A stretch of DNA of 62,373 nt from Promethearchaeota archaeon (GCA_016839705.1 JAEOTR010000066.1:1-62373); one strand, 5' to 3'. Positions 34,893 to 45,916 are shown, counted from the first letter of the stretch. Made by a program: numbers and translations. Notes: generated by a model from the sequence alone, not told the origin.

Positions 34893-35777
34893 TTACTTTA
34901 TCAAAACTCCTGAAAAATATCCAACGCAATATCCACCTATCCTTCCAGTTTTTTCAGAGCTAGTATAATACTTCAGTAATTCACCTTTAGTCGCATTCAA
35001 ATTTTCAGATATTAACATGAGAGTAGTAATGGTTTGTGGTCCGCATACAGTGGTTTTTAAAGCATTCTTAAGAGCATTACGGGCATTTAGGTTTTCAAAT
35101 TCTTCAATAACTGCCAAATCTATCTCTTTAAATTTATCTAATTGATTTGAACTATCCACTTGTTTATGTGACATATCTGAGGAGGCTACTATCACAACGT
35201 CTTTATCTATTAAGTTTACTGCTTTAGTTATATCCTTTGCTATTTCATTTAGTATTTTAAAATCTCTAGGACCTGCGATTTTAATAGGTAAAATTTTTAC
35301 ATCTTTATCGAATGAGCAGTATTTTATAAATGGTAGTTGGATTTCTATATTATGTTCTTGTTCAGCCTGAAATCCCAGAAATAGAGAATTGTCGGACTCA
35401 ATAATATTACTATTGTCTAAAATCTTCCCTGATAATTGATCATCTATTACTAAATTTCCTAATGGGGTCTCCCATTCTCCTGTTTCCATCAATGCAATTT
35501 TATTATACCCAATGTGATCTGTGCCTAGAATTATTACTGTATCCGGGATTTTTTCTTTAAATAAGTTTAAATAAGTAAACGCCGCACAAGGTCCGGAATA
35601 CTCCATTCCGGCATGTGGAGACACACCCCCTATAATAGTCCTTTCATTATTATTGGCAGTTACGAGCCTTTCATTAGGCCCAAATATATCATCGATGAAA
35701 TATCCATCTAATGCGTCCATTAAACCCTTCTTTGACCCAGGGTACCAACTTCCCGCATGAGATGCTCTTCTAACCAT
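34893..35777 (-). CDS. MEMO1 family protein (AmmeMemoRadiSam system protein B)
   Basis: The start VRRASHAGSWYPG, HAGMEYSGPCAAFTY, GTDHIGYN, SSDMSHKQVD and the C-terminal GGYCVGYFSGVL are the hallmarks of MEMO. The family shares its fold with class III extradiol dioxygenases, and the conserved histidines may bind metal. In archaea it accompanies a radical SAM enzyme and AmmeA, neither of which is here. A TTG at 35792 is in frame, but ATG 35777 gives the usual family beginning. Confidence 0.88.
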   Translation of the reverse strand: MVRRASHAGSWYPGSKKGLMDALDGYFIDDIFGPNERLVTANNNERTIIGGVSPHAGMEYSGPCAAFTYLNLFKEKIPDTVIILGTDHIGYNKIALMETGEWETPLGNLVIDDQLSGKILDNSNIIESDNSLFLGFQAEQEHNIEIQLPFIKYCSFDKDVKILPIKIAGPRDFKILNEIAKDITKAVNLIDKDVVIVASSDMSHKQVDSSNQLDKFKEIDLAVIEEFENLNARNALKNALKTTVCGPQTITTLMLISENLNATKGELLKYYTSSEKTGRIGGYCVGYFSGVLIK

Positions 35778-35900
35778 TTTTTCATACACCAATCATTAAT
35801 AATTCAATATTAAATTTATTATTTTTAGATCCTAAATAATTTAATCTATACGTAGTAAAATTGTAAGAATTATTAAATTATTGAAAATACCTCTTTCATA

Positions 35901-36494
35901 ATGAATGAAGTAAAGGATAACAAAATCAATCTTGATGAAATTCAAGTACCAGAAAAGATTCCAACTAAGTTAATCAATTCAAGAGTTATTGTGTTCAATC
36001 CTTTATTCGCGTCTTATTTATATGTAAAAAAGGGTTTTTATGGAAGCCCCTTAGGGATTAATAAGCCCCGATTAGAATACTTTTCAAAACCTAGTGAATT
36101 ATCATTAATTGAAGCGTACTATTTATTAGAAAATAATGAGATCTCTATTTATGATGTGAAAGAGAAAAAAGATTTAAACTCTAAGGAGTTTTTCAAGCTT
36201 GCTAAAATAATTCATAACAAATTTGAAGAAAAGTATATAATTTATAAAGACTTAAGAGAAAAGAAGTATATTCCAAGACCTGGTCTCAAATTTGGAGCTG
36301 ATTTTGTTGTGTATCGTGTTGGACCGGGTCTTGAGCATTCCCTTTTCATGGTACACGTCTTACCACATGATTCTGAGATCACAGCGATAGATATGGTCCG
36401 TGCGGGGAGATTAGCTACATCTGTAAGAAAAAAATATGTCATTGCAAATCCTTTAACCAAATCGTACTATTTTTTTGAGTGGTTTAAACCTTAA
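35901..36494 (+). CDS. endA: tRNA-splicing endonuclease EndA
   Basis: The C-terminal catalytic domain carries the three active residues: Tyr in FGADFVVYR, His in GLEHSLFMVHV and Lys in ATSVRKKYVIAN. The N-terminal domain (KLINSRVIVFNPLFASYLY) is the usual accessory half. At 197 residues it is a standard homodimer- or homotetramer-type subunit. It cuts introns at bulge-helix-bulge motifs. Confidence 0.93.
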   Translation: MNEVKDNKINLDEIQVPEKIPTKLINSRVIVFNPLFASYLYVKKGFYGSPLGINKPRLEYFSKPSELSLIEAYYLLENNEISIYDVKEKKDLNSKEFFKLAKIIHNKFEEKYIIYKDLREKKYIPRPGLKFGADFVVYRVGPGLEHSLFMVHVLPHDSEITAIDMVRAGRLATSVRKKYVIANPLTKSYYFFEWFKP

Positions 36495-36517
36495 ATCCAA
36501 GAAAAAAATTGGTAGTT

Positions 36518-38344
36518 TTATAATAAAGATGAACTTCTTAATTTTTCTATAACCTTGTCTTTCAAAGCTTCAATTTGATGATAATCTTTATTCTGTACAG
36601 TCTGATTTATTCTTAAAATAGAGGTTATAAGATCAGGATCGATAACATTTTCAATCAGTAATCCTCTATTTAGTAAATCCTTACCTTCTTTATAAATTAA
36701 GAGAATGAATTTAATCATACTTAACAACTTTGGCACATCAGTAAAGCTATCTATTTCATCAAAGGCACTTTGGATTAAGAAACCATTTTTAACCAAATTT
36801 GCAATAAAGAGAGTTAACTGTGATTCTACAGGTAAATTTTTTTCACCAATTAATTGAATAACATGTTTTAAATCTTGTTCCTCAGCTAAAATGTCATTTA
36901 TCTGTTCTCGGCATTCTGACCAATCAATATCTATATCTACCCACTCGATATCTCTCTCATACCACCAATCCGCTAGGTATGTATAATAATTTGAATAGGA
37001 GTTAAGCCAATTGATAGCGGGATAATGTTTTAAATAAGCTAAACTAGAATCTAAAGCCCAAAAGACTTGAACTAAACGTTTTGTTGTTGCAGTAACAGGT
37101 TCACTAAAATCTCCTGCAGGAGGAGAAAGAGTTCCAACAATTGTTAGAGATCCAACTCTTTCAATACCATTTTGGGCTCCTCCTAGTGTTTTAACTACAC
37201 CTGCTCTTTCATAAAAACTTGAAAGTTTTGAGGGTAAGTATGCTGGATATCCTTCTTCGGCGGGCATTTCTTCTAATAACCCCGATATTTCTCTTAATGA
37301 TTCAGCCCATCTTGAGGTACTATCTGCGAGAACAGCAACATCATATCCCATATCACGATAATATTCTGCGATTGTAACTCCTGAAAATAAACTTGCCTCT
37401 CGGGCTGAAACAGGCATATTAGAAGTATTTGCTATAAGAACCACTCTTTCTAACAGAGGAGCCCCACTTTTAAGATCTTTAGTTTCTGAAAATTGTTTCA
37501 AAACATTCGCAATTTCATTCCCTGGTTCGCCGCAACCGATGTATACTATTATGTCCGCGTTACACCACTTTGCTAGGGATTGCTGAATAACCGTTTTTCC
37601 AGTCCCGAATCCCCCAGGAATAGCGGTAGTCCCTCCCTTTGCTAGTGGAAATAATAAATCAATCACCCTTAATCCTGTAATTAAAGGCTCATTTGGATCT
37701 TTTTTCATTTTATAAGGTCGACTTTTCGTGATTGGCCATTTTTGTAACATTGTAAAATCCTTATCTTTTCCATCAATATTTATACTAAATATCTTGTCTA
37801 TAATTGTATAATCGCCCTCGATGGCAACAGAAGATAGTTTCCCCGAAATATTTGGTGGAACCATTATTTTATGTTCTAGAAATTGGGTTTCTTGCACAAC
37901 TCCAATAATATCCCCGCTTTCAACCATCATGTCTACTTCTCCTGATGGTGTGAAATGCCATTTTTTAGATCTTGATAAAGAGGGAAATTTAATACCCCGT
38001 TCTAGATTTCCAGATTGATCATTCTCAAAAACTTTTTCTAAAGGTCTCTGTATTCCATCAAAAACATTCGAGAGGAGTCCTGGGGCTAATTCCATTGAAA
38101 GAGTTTCATTCAAACCAACGACTTCATCATTTAATTTTACTCTTATTGTGTTTTCGAAACATTGAACAATTACATGGTCAGAATAAATCTGTATTACTTG
38201 ACCTAATATATCATAATCGGAGATCTTAATCAAAGAATGAAGTTTTACTTGATTTTCTAATCCTTTTACTTTAATAAGCGATCCATTAATTGATGAAATG
38301 TAGCCACTACTAGATTCTTTGTCAATTTTATTTATTGTTTTCAT
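36518..38344 (-). CDS. Second A-type ATP synthase A subunit, with altered catalytic loop
   Basis: This 608-residue protein is closely related to the AtpA encoded at 43349 and has the same P-loop GGFGTGKT. The loop that holds the catalytic glutamate reads GCGEPGNE (Glu273, Pro274), while the other copy has the normal GCGERGNE. The rest of the hexamer-contact segments, such as [22 protein letters not shown] and VTATTK, are intact. It ends the ATP synthase operon, 20 bases after the membrane zinc-ribbon gene. A longer upstream frame exists but overlaps that gene; ATG 38344 aligns with the other copy. It might replace the normal A subunit in some complexes or form a regulatory variant. Confidence 0.88.
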   Translation of the reverse strand: MKTINKIDKESSSGYISSINGSLIKVKGLENQVKLHSLIKISDYDILGQVIQIYSDHVIVQCFENTIRVKLNDEVVGLNETLSMELAPGLLSNVFDGIQRPLEKVFENDQSGNLERGIKFPSLSRSKKWHFTPSGEVDMMVESGDIIGVVQETQFLEHKIMVPPNISGKLSSVAIEGDYTIIDKIFSINIDGKDKDFTMLQKWPITKSRPYKMKKDPNEPLITGLRVIDLLFPLAKGGTTAIPGGFGTGKTVIQQSLAKWCNADIIVYIGCGEPGNEIANVLKQFSETKDLKSGAPLLERVVLIANTSNMPVSAREASLFSGVTIAEYYRDMGYDVAVLADSTSRWAESLREISGLLEEMPAEEGYPAYLPSKLSSFYERAGVVKTLGGAQNGIERVGSLTIVGTLSPPAGDFSEPVTATTKRLVQVFWALDSSLAYLKHYPAINWLNSYSNYYTYLADWWYERDIEWVDIDIDWSECREQINDILAEEQDLKHVIQLIGEKNLPVESQLTLFIANLVKNGFLIQSAFDEIDSFTDVPKLLSMIKFILLIYKEGKDLLNRGLLIENVIDPDLITSILRINQTVQNKDYHQIEALKDKVIEKLRSSSLL

Positions 38345-38363
38345 TAAATTTCTTCTCTTTATG

Positions 38364-38801
38364 TTATATTTGTTCCCCACAAAAAGGACATTTATTTTTA
38401 ATAAAATTTGGTAATATATTTCCGCAATTTTCACAATTACTAATTAATGGTTTGCGATATTCAAATTCAAGATCAATGGCTTGAAATATCTTAGGCTGAA
38501 TTTGCTTAGGCTCTTTTTTAATAATTGGAGTTCTCTTCCGTCTTTCCTTCTCATACTTAGGTCCCTTTTTTTTATCTGGAAACATTCTAGAGTAAAGGGA
38601 TCCTCTTTTATTTTTGAGAAAAGGACCAAGAACAATTAAAAATACGAATAACAATAAAAAAAATGCAATAAGAGGATGAGATCCAGATTCTAGTAAAATG
38701 AGATATAAATATAAAAGAAAAAGGAGATATGCAAATAGTATAATGAACCTCAAGATAAGTCCTTTACTAGAGATCTTTTCTTTCCTATTTCCTTTTGACA
38801 T
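38364..38801 (-). CDS. Membrane protein with C-terminal zinc ribbon
   Basis: Two hydrophobic helices (residues 15-35 and 43-62) are followed by a basic linker and a zinc ribbon, CENCGNILPNFIKNKCPFCG, at the C-terminus. It lies between atpI and the second A-subunit gene, with 26 and 19 bases of spacing, so it is part of the operon. It is not a known ATP synthase subunit. It may be an assembly factor or may tie the second A subunit to the membrane. Confidence 0.75.
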   Translation of the reverse strand: MSKGNRKEKISSKGLILRFIILFAYLLFLLYLYLILLESGSHPLIAFFLLLFVFLIVLGPFLKNKRGSLYSRMFPDKKKGPKYEKERRKRTPIIKKEPKQIQPKIFQAIDLEFEYRKPLISNCENCGNILPNFIKNKCPFCGEQI

Positions 38802-38827
38802 TGAAATTTGTAACTAAACTTGAATAT

Positions 38828-41299
38828 TTATTTAAATTTATTTTTAATGTAAATTATTGCTTTTTCAACCTCTTCCTTTATTGATTGAATGTCAATCTCT
38901 TTTTCAATCTCCTCAGAAATGACATCTTTCTCAATGCCCACTTTAAAGTTCAAGACTGAGAACTCCTCATCTAAATAGAATGGAAAGAATTCTATACCGG
39001 AACCCTTGTAAAACTTAAAGAAAAACTCATAAAAATGTAATCTGATTGTGTTCAGGAATACTAACAAACCTTCGAGCAAAATAACAATCATATTACCAAA
39101 AATTCCGCCTATTAAATTTACAATCTCTACTCCTATGCCTTCTCCTTCAACTAATCCCATCATTGCATTAATCGATGTTAATAAAGCAATATGAGCAAGA
39201 GCTAATGCTAATAATCTGAGATATGAAGCTACGTTGCTCATAACAGATAAGACTGTATCAAAAGCTTCTATTGAACCTTCGCCTAATAAACCACCCACTG
39301 ATTCTTCTTGTAAATAAGAAATTTTAAAGATTTTTCCGAGAGGTTTAAGTAGTAACAATAAAAGTCCTGGAATTACCGTTAATAAAATCGGGTAGGGGTA
39401 TGATATCCACACATTAATATCAAAACCAACTCCAAAAATTAGGACAGTTCCCCCCGTTAACAAAAATATTTTTATCAGTGAGTCACTAACGGCTAAATAT
39501 TTTCTCCTTTGTTTCCAATAATTCAAAAATTGAACAAACCATCCTAAATTAATATGAAAAACACCAATTAAAACCGCAAAAAAGAAAACATTCATTATAT
39601 TATGTAAAGGATTATACAGAGTAATATTTAAGACCGGGGAAATTAGCACAATGATCAAAGGTAGCAAAAAAAATACTAATCCAATACCGATTAACCAACT
39701 CCCTAATTTGGACTTTGTTATAAATCGATCTATTCCACCAATTATCAGAGAAATCGCCCCCATGCCGGAGATGGTGAGTAATATAGTTGGACTTGGGAGA
39801 ATACTTAACAAATTAATTGGTTGTAGGTGCAAAAGTACATTTCCAAAAATTTCGATTTCATGGTGACCTAAAAACTCTCCGTATAGAAAACCTATAAAAA
39901 AAGCAGCAATTCCACAATACATGATTATCCAAGAAAAATTAAACGCGTCTCCTCTTCGTTTTCTGAATTTGAGGGCACCGAGTAACCCTACTATTATAAG
40001 AACTAAACCATGTCCAATATCACCAAACATCAACCCAAATAAAATTGGGAAAGTAACCGCAATAATTGGTGTCGGATCAATTTCAAAATAATTTGGTGTG
40101 CCATACATTTTAGTTATTGTTTCAAATGGCCTTACTAAAAAGAAGTTTTTCATGACAGTAGGAGACATTTCTCTTAGATCTTTCTCTTCGCTATGTTCGT
40201 CAGTTTCTTTCAAATCTTCTTTGTATTTTATTTCAATTGAAGCTTTGCTTTTTTTACTTTCAGAACGCTCCCTTCTTGATTTTAAAGTAAAGTCTTCATA
40301 AACGGGTCGTTTTTTAGAGATATCGATAGTTTGTAGTACAATCTCATCTTTAAAGATTTTAAATAAAGTATCCTGAATTTCTTCCTGTTTAGATGAGGGA
40401 ACAAAGAATTTAAGAAGTACTCGATAATCGGATAATTTTTCGAACTGTTGTTCAGCCCAAAGATACTCCTCGATGTTCTGAACAGTTTCATTAATCCCAG
40501 CAAACTTTAGCAAGTTCTCATCTGTTAATCGGCGCTGTTCTTTCTTATATCTCGATAATAATTTTTCAATAAAACTAATTTCTTTATCAATTCTTATGAA
40601 ATTAGTTCCTTCAGTTGTTAAATATTTTTTTAGGATAAAAACTTCTTCAGAATGAATTAAACGTATTCTACCATTGAATTCTTCATCTTTATCTTTTGGA
40701 TAGAAAATATAAAATCCTATTCTTTCGTCTGATATGGGGAAAGTTTCATAATAATTGGGAAATTCGGTGTAAGTAAATAGATTTTTTAAGTTGGTCAAAT
40801 TTTTCGAAAATGTTGTGAAAACTCGAAATTTAAATTGTTCTAAACTACCTATTGTCCCTTGTATCATATTCAACTTTTCGAGATTTTTATAACAAACTCT
40901 TATTACCTTTACGTTCTCGAGTTCGATAGTACCTTTGGTAATGTAATTATTTAATTCAGCAAATCTGTTGTGATAGAAATCTATTTCTTCAAGGATTTGA
41001 TTAATTAATTCTTCTAAATTTTTCGCTGAAAATTCTATTCTTTCAGATTTATCAATTTTTAAATCTTTAATATCTACTTCATTGAGATTTAATCTTCTAA
41101 ACAATGACTCTAAATTCTTCCTTAAAGCTTTAATTTTTTCCAAAATGGGTTCTTTTTCTGTTAAATCCTCTTCAATTTTTGATTTTTCTTTCTGTTTTAT
41201 GTGGACAGTATTTAAATTAGAGAGTGTTATTAAGAATTGATCCCTATAATTGTGATTTAGTTCTGCTCTTATTAAAGTAAATTCATCTTTTTTAGTCAT
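38828..41299 (-). CDS. atpI: A-type ATP synthase subunit I (membrane a-subunit)
   Basis: The 823-residue length fits subunit I. The N-terminal 380 residues are soluble and rich in coiled coil. The C-terminal part has seven or eight membrane helices, with GLMFGDIGHGLVL at the first and the functional arginine in ASYLRLLALALAHIA. This arginine faces the c-ring glutamate during ion transfer. The linker around residue 345 is highly charged. It follows atpD by 10 bases. Confidence 0.95.
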   Translation of the reverse strand: MTKKDEFTLIRAELNHNYRDQFLITLSNLNTVHIKQKEKSKIEEDLTEKEPILEKIKALRKNLESLFRRLNLNEVDIKDLKIDKSERIEFSAKNLEELINQILEEIDFYHNRFAELNNYITKGTIELENVKVIRVCYKNLEKLNMIQGTIGSLEQFKFRVFTTFSKNLTNLKNLFTYTEFPNYYETFPISDERIGFYIFYPKDKDEEFNGRIRLIHSEEVFILKKYLTTEGTNFIRIDKEISFIEKLLSRYKKEQRRLTDENLLKFAGINETVQNIEEYLWAEQQFEKLSDYRVLLKFFVPSSKQEEIQDTLFKIFKDEIVLQTIDISKKRPVYEDFTLKSRRERSESKKSKASIEIKYKEDLKETDEHSEEKDLREMSPTVMKNFFLVRPFETITKMYGTPNYFEIDPTPIIAVTFPILFGLMFGDIGHGLVLIIVGLLGALKFRKRRGDAFNFSWIIMYCGIAAFFIGFLYGEFLGHHEIEIFGNVLLHLQPINLLSILPSPTILLTISGMGAISLIIGGIDRFITKSKLGSWLIGIGLVFFLLPLIIVLISPVLNITLYNPLHNIMNVFFFAVLIGVFHINLGWFVQFLNYWKQRRKYLAVSDSLIKIFLLTGGTVLIFGVGFDINVWISYPYPILLTVIPGLLLLLLKPLGKIFKISYLQEESVGGLLGEGSIEAFDTVLSVMSNVASYLRLLALALAHIALLTSINAMMGLVEGEGIGVEIVNLIGGIFGNMIVILLEGLLVFLNTIRLHFYEFFFKFYKGSGIEFFPFYLDEEFSVLNFKVGIEKDVISEEIEKEIDIQSIKEEVEKAIIYIKNKFK

Positions 41300-41309
41300 T
41301 CAACCCAGC

Positions 41310-41918
41310 TCAAAAAATTTCTTGTTGTTTTATAATAATATCTTTAGTTTTTTTCAATCTTACATAATTTTCTCTTTCAATTTCTTCTAAACTATCTTTA
41401 ATCTGTTTAATATCTACTTTTAATTTTGGAATTATTACATTTTTCAACCCATTGATCCTTCGATTTACATTTTTAAAATTAATCGAAATCTTTAATATTA
41501 AATCTTCAATTTCGGAAAATTGGCTAATATTTTCAAGCAATTCTTTTAATGAATTAATTAAATCTTCAATATAATGACTTGTACCATCGAATGTATATGC
41601 TGGTAATTTTTCTTCTTCAAATATTTCATAGTCTAGTTGAGAAACTAGAATTCCCATTTTTTTAATATTTTCAATGTGTATTCTCGGTTTATACTGGATT
41701 CTACTCAATTTGCTAATTAAATTTAATCCATTCTTTCCCATTTCTCGATAGGTTTTATTTAAGTAGCTTAGAGATTTCTTATATGTAATCATAAACTCAC
41801 TTCTCCCCTTGAGATAATCATTCCATAAATTAGAAATTTGAAACATCAATTGCTCCCTTCTAAATTCTAAAAAAGTTGCTCCTTTAATCGCGAATGATAA
41901 TCTCTTCCGTAAAGCCAT
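41310..41918 (-). CDS. atpD: A-type ATP synthase subunit D (central rotor)
   Basis: The 202-residue protein is helical at both ends with the typical segments LRKRLSFAIKGATFLEFRRE at the start and NVNRRINGLKNVIIPKLKVD near the end. Subunit D forms the coiled-coil rotor inside the A3B3 ring. It sits between atpB and atpI in the operon. Confidence 0.93.
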   Translation of the reverse strand: MALRKRLSFAIKGATFLEFRREQLMFQISNLWNDYLKGRSEFMITYKKSLSYLNKTYREMGKNGLNLISKLSRIQYKPRIHIENIKKMGILVSQLDYEIFEEEKLPAYTFDGTSHYIEDLINSLKELLENISQFSEIEDLILKISINFKNVNRRINGLKNVIIPKLKVDIKQIKDSLEEIERENYVRLKKTKDIIIKQQEIF

Positions 41919-41960
41919 TAAATTTGTTTTTGTAGCTTTAACTTCTCTAAAACTTATAGC

Positions 41961-43352
41961 CTACACCTTTGGTTGATAATATTTATCGATAAATCTTTGA
42001 TGTATTCTAATTAATTGGTTTTTACTTAAGTTAGAAATTACATCCCATGCAATTGTTAAAGTCATATTGAAATCTCGATTTTCATTCGATTTCTGATTTA
42101 AAAATACTTCTTCAAATTCTCTTCCAAACTTTAATATGCTTTGTTGATCATAATTTAGACCATCTTCACCAACAATTGAGATAAGATCTTTAACTTCAAG
42201 ATAATTTGAATATGATGCTAATAATTGAGAACTCACATCAGCATGATCTTCTCTAGTACTCACTTTACCGATAGCATCTTTCATTAATCGAGAAATTGAC
42301 GCTAACACTTCAAAAGGAGGGTAAATACCTTTCTTATGTAAGTTTCGGCTAAGAACTAGCTGTCCTTCAGTGATGTATCCAGTAGTGTCAGGGATGGGAT
42401 GCGAGATATCATCGTTTGGCATTGTAAGTATCGGGATTTGTGTTATCGATCCCTTTTTCCCTTTTATCATCCCAGTTCTCTCATAAAGAGACGCAAAGTC
42501 AGAATAAATATATCCAGGATATCCTTTTCGACTTGGTATCTCTTCTTTAGCAGAGCTAAGTTCTCTTAAGGCTTCTGCATAATTAGTCATATCTATTAAT
42601 ATAACAAGAACGTGCATATCTTTTTCAAAAGCAAAATATTCCGCGGTGGTTAAAGCCACCCTAGGTATGATTAATCTTTCAATAATAGGATCATCCGCAA
42701 AATTTATAAAAAAGATGATATTTTGAAGGGTTCCACTTTCTTGAAATCGTTTTAGAAAGTAAATTGCCTCATCCTGAATAATTCCAATTCCACAAAAAAT
42801 AATTGCAAAGGGTTCTTCTGAAGTGACTTTCGCTTGAGTAGCTATTTGAGCTGCGATTTTATTATGAGGTAATCCTTGACCACTAAAAATAGGAAGTTTC
42901 TGACCTCTAATCAAGGTAAATAATCCATCAATTACAGATATTCCCGTCTGAACAACTTCTACAGGATACAATCTAGCGAAAGGATTTACAGGAATCCCAT
43001 TTATATCTCTCTGAACATCGGTCAATATATCAGAATCTAAAACAGTTTTTGTTTTGATATCAATGGGCTTTCCCATGGAGTTAAATGTCTGTCCAAACAT
43101 GTCTTTTGAGATCTTAACGTTGAAAATGTCTTCTGTAAATATAATTTCTGCATTTTCGGAAGATATTCCAGTAGTATCTTCAAAAACTTCAACAATAATT
43201 AAATCCTCACTCATTTTTACTATTTGTCCCGTACGGATAATATTGTCGTCGGTCTTAATTTTTACAATCTCGCCATACTGAGCGTCATGTTCATTTTTCA
43301 GAAATAATAAAGGTCCAATTATTCTTTGTATTTTATTATAAATTACACTCAT
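41961..43352 (-). CDS. atpB: A-type ATP synthase subunit B
   Basis: The 463-residue protein is the non-catalytic nucleotide-binding homolog: FSGQGLPHNKIAAQIA in place of a P-loop, IPSRKGYPGYIYSDFASLYE, and MPNDDISHPIPDTTGYITEG. Its ATG overlaps the stop of atpA by four bases (ATGA type), so the two are made in equal amounts. Confidence 0.95.
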   Translation of the reverse strand: MSVIYNKIQRIIGPLLFLKNEHDAQYGEIVKIKTDDNIIRTGQIVKMSEDLIIVEVFEDTTGISSENAEIIFTEDIFNVKISKDMFGQTFNSMGKPIDIKTKTVLDSDILTDVQRDINGIPVNPFARLYPVEVVQTGISVIDGLFTLIRGQKLPIFSGQGLPHNKIAAQIATQAKVTSEEPFAIIFCGIGIIQDEAIYFLKRFQESGTLQNIIFFINFADDPIIERLIIPRVALTTAEYFAFEKDMHVLVILIDMTNYAEALRELSSAKEEIPSRKGYPGYIYSDFASLYERTGMIKGKKGSITQIPILTMPNDDISHPIPDTTGYITEGQLVLSRNLHKKGIYPPFEVLASISRLMKDAIGKVSTREDHADVSSQLLASYSNYLEVKDLISIVGEDGLNYDQQSILKFGREFEEVFLNQKSNENRDFNMTLTIAWDVISNLSKNQLIRIHQRFIDKYYQPKV

Positions 43353-45190
43353 CTTTTGAAAACTCCTCTCGTTAGTTTTAATGATTCAATTTCATTCAAT
43401 AATATCTTTTTTAGAGATTCTATTTTCATGAATTTATCATTGGGAATCTCTTGACCTATTCTCAAGACATCATTTATAGTACGAAGGGATTTAATATCTT
43501 CCATATAAAATCCTTGTTTCATAAGCTCTTTACCCTCCTTATAGATTAACAGGATCATCTTAATCATTCCCAATAGTTTGCCTGTGCTGGTATAGTTATC
43601 AATCTCATCGAATGCATTTTGAATTAAGAACCCTTCTTTAATTAGTTTCGCTATAAATAAATCTAATTGCTGATCTTCAGGTAAATTTTCTTCTCCTATT
43701 AATTGTGTAACATATTTTAATTCATTATCTTGTGATAGAATATCGTTAACTTGCTGACGACATTCAAACCAATCGAGATCCATTTCTGACCAATTTATAT
43801 CTCTTTCATACCACCATTCAGATATATAATCTGGATAATTTGAATAAGAGTTTAACCAATTAATCGCAGGATAATGCTTTGAATAAGCTAAAGCTGCATC
43901 TAACGCCCAGATTCCTTGAACAAAGTTTTTAGTTGTTGTAGTCACTGGTTCACTAAAATCCCCTGCAGGAGGAGATACTGAACCTACGATAGTTAAAGAC
44001 CCAAATCTCTCCTTCCCAGATTCATCTTTTCCAAATACTTTCACATGGCCAGCTCGCTCATAAAAGCTAGAAAGTCTTGAAGGTAAATATGCAGGATAAC
44101 CTTCTTCGGCAGGCATTTCCTCCAATAATCCAGAAATTTCTCTTAAGGATTCTGCCCATCTTGAAGTACTATCTGCAAGAACTGCAACATCATAACCCAT
44201 ATCTCTATAATATTCTGCTATAGTGACTCCCGAAAAAATACTAGCTTCCCGAGCAGAAACTGGCATGTTAGAGGTATTGGCAATTAATATTATCCTTTCT
44301 AGTAAAGGACGTTCACTTTTAGGATCGATCAGCTCAGTAAATTGTTTTAATACATCAGCTATCTCATTGCCACGCTCTCCACAACCCACAAATATAATTA
44401 CATCAGCATTACACCATTTAGCAATCGACTGTTGAATAACGGTCTTTCCTGTCCCAAAACCTCCTGGAACTCCAATTGTACCACCCTTAGTTATTGGAAA
44501 AAGTAAATCTATAACTCTCATCCCGGTGATCAATGGTTCTTTCGGCTCCCCCCGCTCCATAAAAGGTCTAGATTTATTCACGGGCCATTTCTGAAGCATA
44601 GTAAAAGACTTCTCGTTATTATCTATGATTACCCGGTAAATTTCATCTTTATTTGTATAATCATCTTCAGACGTGATAAATGATAATTTTCCGGTGATAT
44701 TGGGGGGAACCATTATTTTATGTTCAATTAGAGGAGTTTCTTGCACAACTCCTATAATATCGCCACCTGTTACATTCTCATTAATCTCTCTTACTGGAAT
44801 AAAATGCCACTTCTTTGTTCTTGATAGGGAAGGTATTTCTAATCCCCTTCTTAGACTTCCGTCCTTATAAAGATTAAAAGCGCTTTCTAGTGGTCTCTGG
44901 ATTCCATCAAAAACATTTCCTAAGAGTCCAGGTCCCAATTCCATAGAAAGAGGTTCATCTAAAGATATTATTTGATCATTAATACGTAAGCTAGTAGTAT
45001 TTTCAAAACATTGGGCAACTACATAGTCAGAATAAATGTGAATTACTTCTCCTAGAATATTTTGTTTACTAACCTTAATTAAATCATGGATTCTAACACT
45101 ATCTTCAATTCCCTTAATGTGTATCAAAGAACCACTTATTGCGGAAATAAAACCATATTGGTGAGTGCTATTAGAATTGGATTTGATCAT
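43349..45190 (-). CDS. atpA: A-type ATP synthase subunit A (catalytic)
   Basis: The 613-residue protein has the P-loop GGFGTGKT, the catalytic loop GCGERGNE (Glu272, Arg273) and the hexamer and nucleotide segments [18 protein letters not shown] and [14 protein letters not shown]. This is the canonical copy, in the normal place before atpB. Its start overlaps the end of atpE by 20 bases. Confidence 0.95.
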   Translation of the reverse strand: MIKSNSNSTHQYGFISAISGSLIHIKGIEDSVRIHDLIKVSKQNILGEVIHIYSDYVVAQCFENTTSLRINDQIISLDEPLSMELGPGLLGNVFDGIQRPLESAFNLYKDGSLRRGLEIPSLSRTKKWHFIPVREINENVTGGDIIGVVQETPLIEHKIMVPPNITGKLSFITSEDDYTNKDEIYRVIIDNNEKSFTMLQKWPVNKSRPFMERGEPKEPLITGMRVIDLLFPITKGGTIGVPGGFGTGKTVIQQSIAKWCNADVIIFVGCGERGNEIADVLKQFTELIDPKSERPLLERIILIANTSNMPVSAREASIFSGVTIAEYYRDMGYDVAVLADSTSRWAESLREISGLLEEMPAEEGYPAYLPSRLSSFYERAGHVKVFGKDESGKERFGSLTIVGSVSPPAGDFSEPVTTTTKNFVQGIWALDAALAYSKHYPAINWLNSYSNYPDYISEWWYERDINWSEMDLDWFECRQQVNDILSQDNELKYVTQLIGEENLPEDQQLDLFIAKLIKEGFLIQNAFDEIDNYTSTGKLLGMIKMILLIYKEGKELMKQGFYMEDIKSLRTINDVLRIGQEIPNDKFMKIESLKKILLNEIESLKLTRGVFKR

Positions 45191-45899
45191 ATTGTTCGAG
45201 ATATTCGGATATTTTTGTTTTTTGATTTTGAATAAATTTGTTAAAGTTATCTTCTATTTGCTTAATTTCTGAATCATTGACAATTTTAGAAATTTCCATT
45301 TGGATAAATGAGGATTTGATATCTATTAAATTATCAATTGTATAATCATAAGAGATTGTCCCACCGACTAATGAAATTTTAAATCCTCCTATAAAATCAT
45401 CCGCATCTTTATCAATTTCAACAGGATTTTTAAACAAACCTTGAATTTTACTATAATCCTTTAATAAATAATTATAATCCCGAGAGTTAAAAATAAGTTC
45501 TATTTCTTGGGGTTTGTTTATAGTATTCTTAATCTCTCTTATATTATTTATTAAAAATTCTATATATTTTGGATAATTTTTTTCTATTTTCTCTTTTATA
45601 AGTTTAGCTAGACTACTTTTTAATTCTTTAATTAATCGGTTTTTCAAAGCCATAAACTTTTCTTTACCTTTCAGTAGAGTATTTGAAAGCATTTGATTTA
45701 AAAAGTTATCATAGTTATCTATAAAATGCTCTTTTAATTTTAAAGATCGTTCATCACTTCTTTCAAAAAACCTTTTCTTTATCTCAGCTTTTTGAAATAA
45801 TGTTTGTTGATTGAATTTTTTAATCTCTTCTTGAGCTTTCTCAACTAAATACAATCCTAAGTTGCCAAACGTTTTCTTTGTATCTTTTTCTTCTGAAAT
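45171..45899 (-). CDS. atpE: A-type ATP synthase subunit E (peripheral stalk)
   Basis: The N-terminal half is a long helix rich in charged residues; the C-terminal head has FIGGFKISLVGGTISYDYTI and a final helix, as in subunit E. Two such stalks join the catalytic head to subunit I. The first canonical start is TTG 45854. The frame is open to a TGA at 45906, and ATT 45899 directly after GAGGTAAA gives MSEEKDTKKTFGNLG, a normal-looking beginning. Start 45899 is preferred. Downstream overlap with atpA is 20 bases. Confidence 0.85.
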   Translation of the reverse strand: MSEEKDTKKTFGNLGLYLVEKAQEEIKKFNQQTLFQKAEIKKRFFERSDERSLKLKEHFIDNYDNFLNQMLSNTLLKGKEKFMALKNRLIKELKSSLAKLIKEKIEKNYPKYIEFLINNIREIKNTINKPQEIELIFNSRDYNYLLKDYSKIQGLFKNPVEIDKDADDFIGGFKISLVGGTISYDYTIDNLIDIKSSFIQMEISKIVNDSEIKQIEDNFNKFIQNQKTKISEYLEQYDQIQF

Positions 45900-45916
45900 T
45901 TTACCTCAACTCATTA

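Noticed and set aside
36242..36460. Antisense frame inside endA
   Set aside because: The endA active site is clear and the antisense product has no recognisable pattern.
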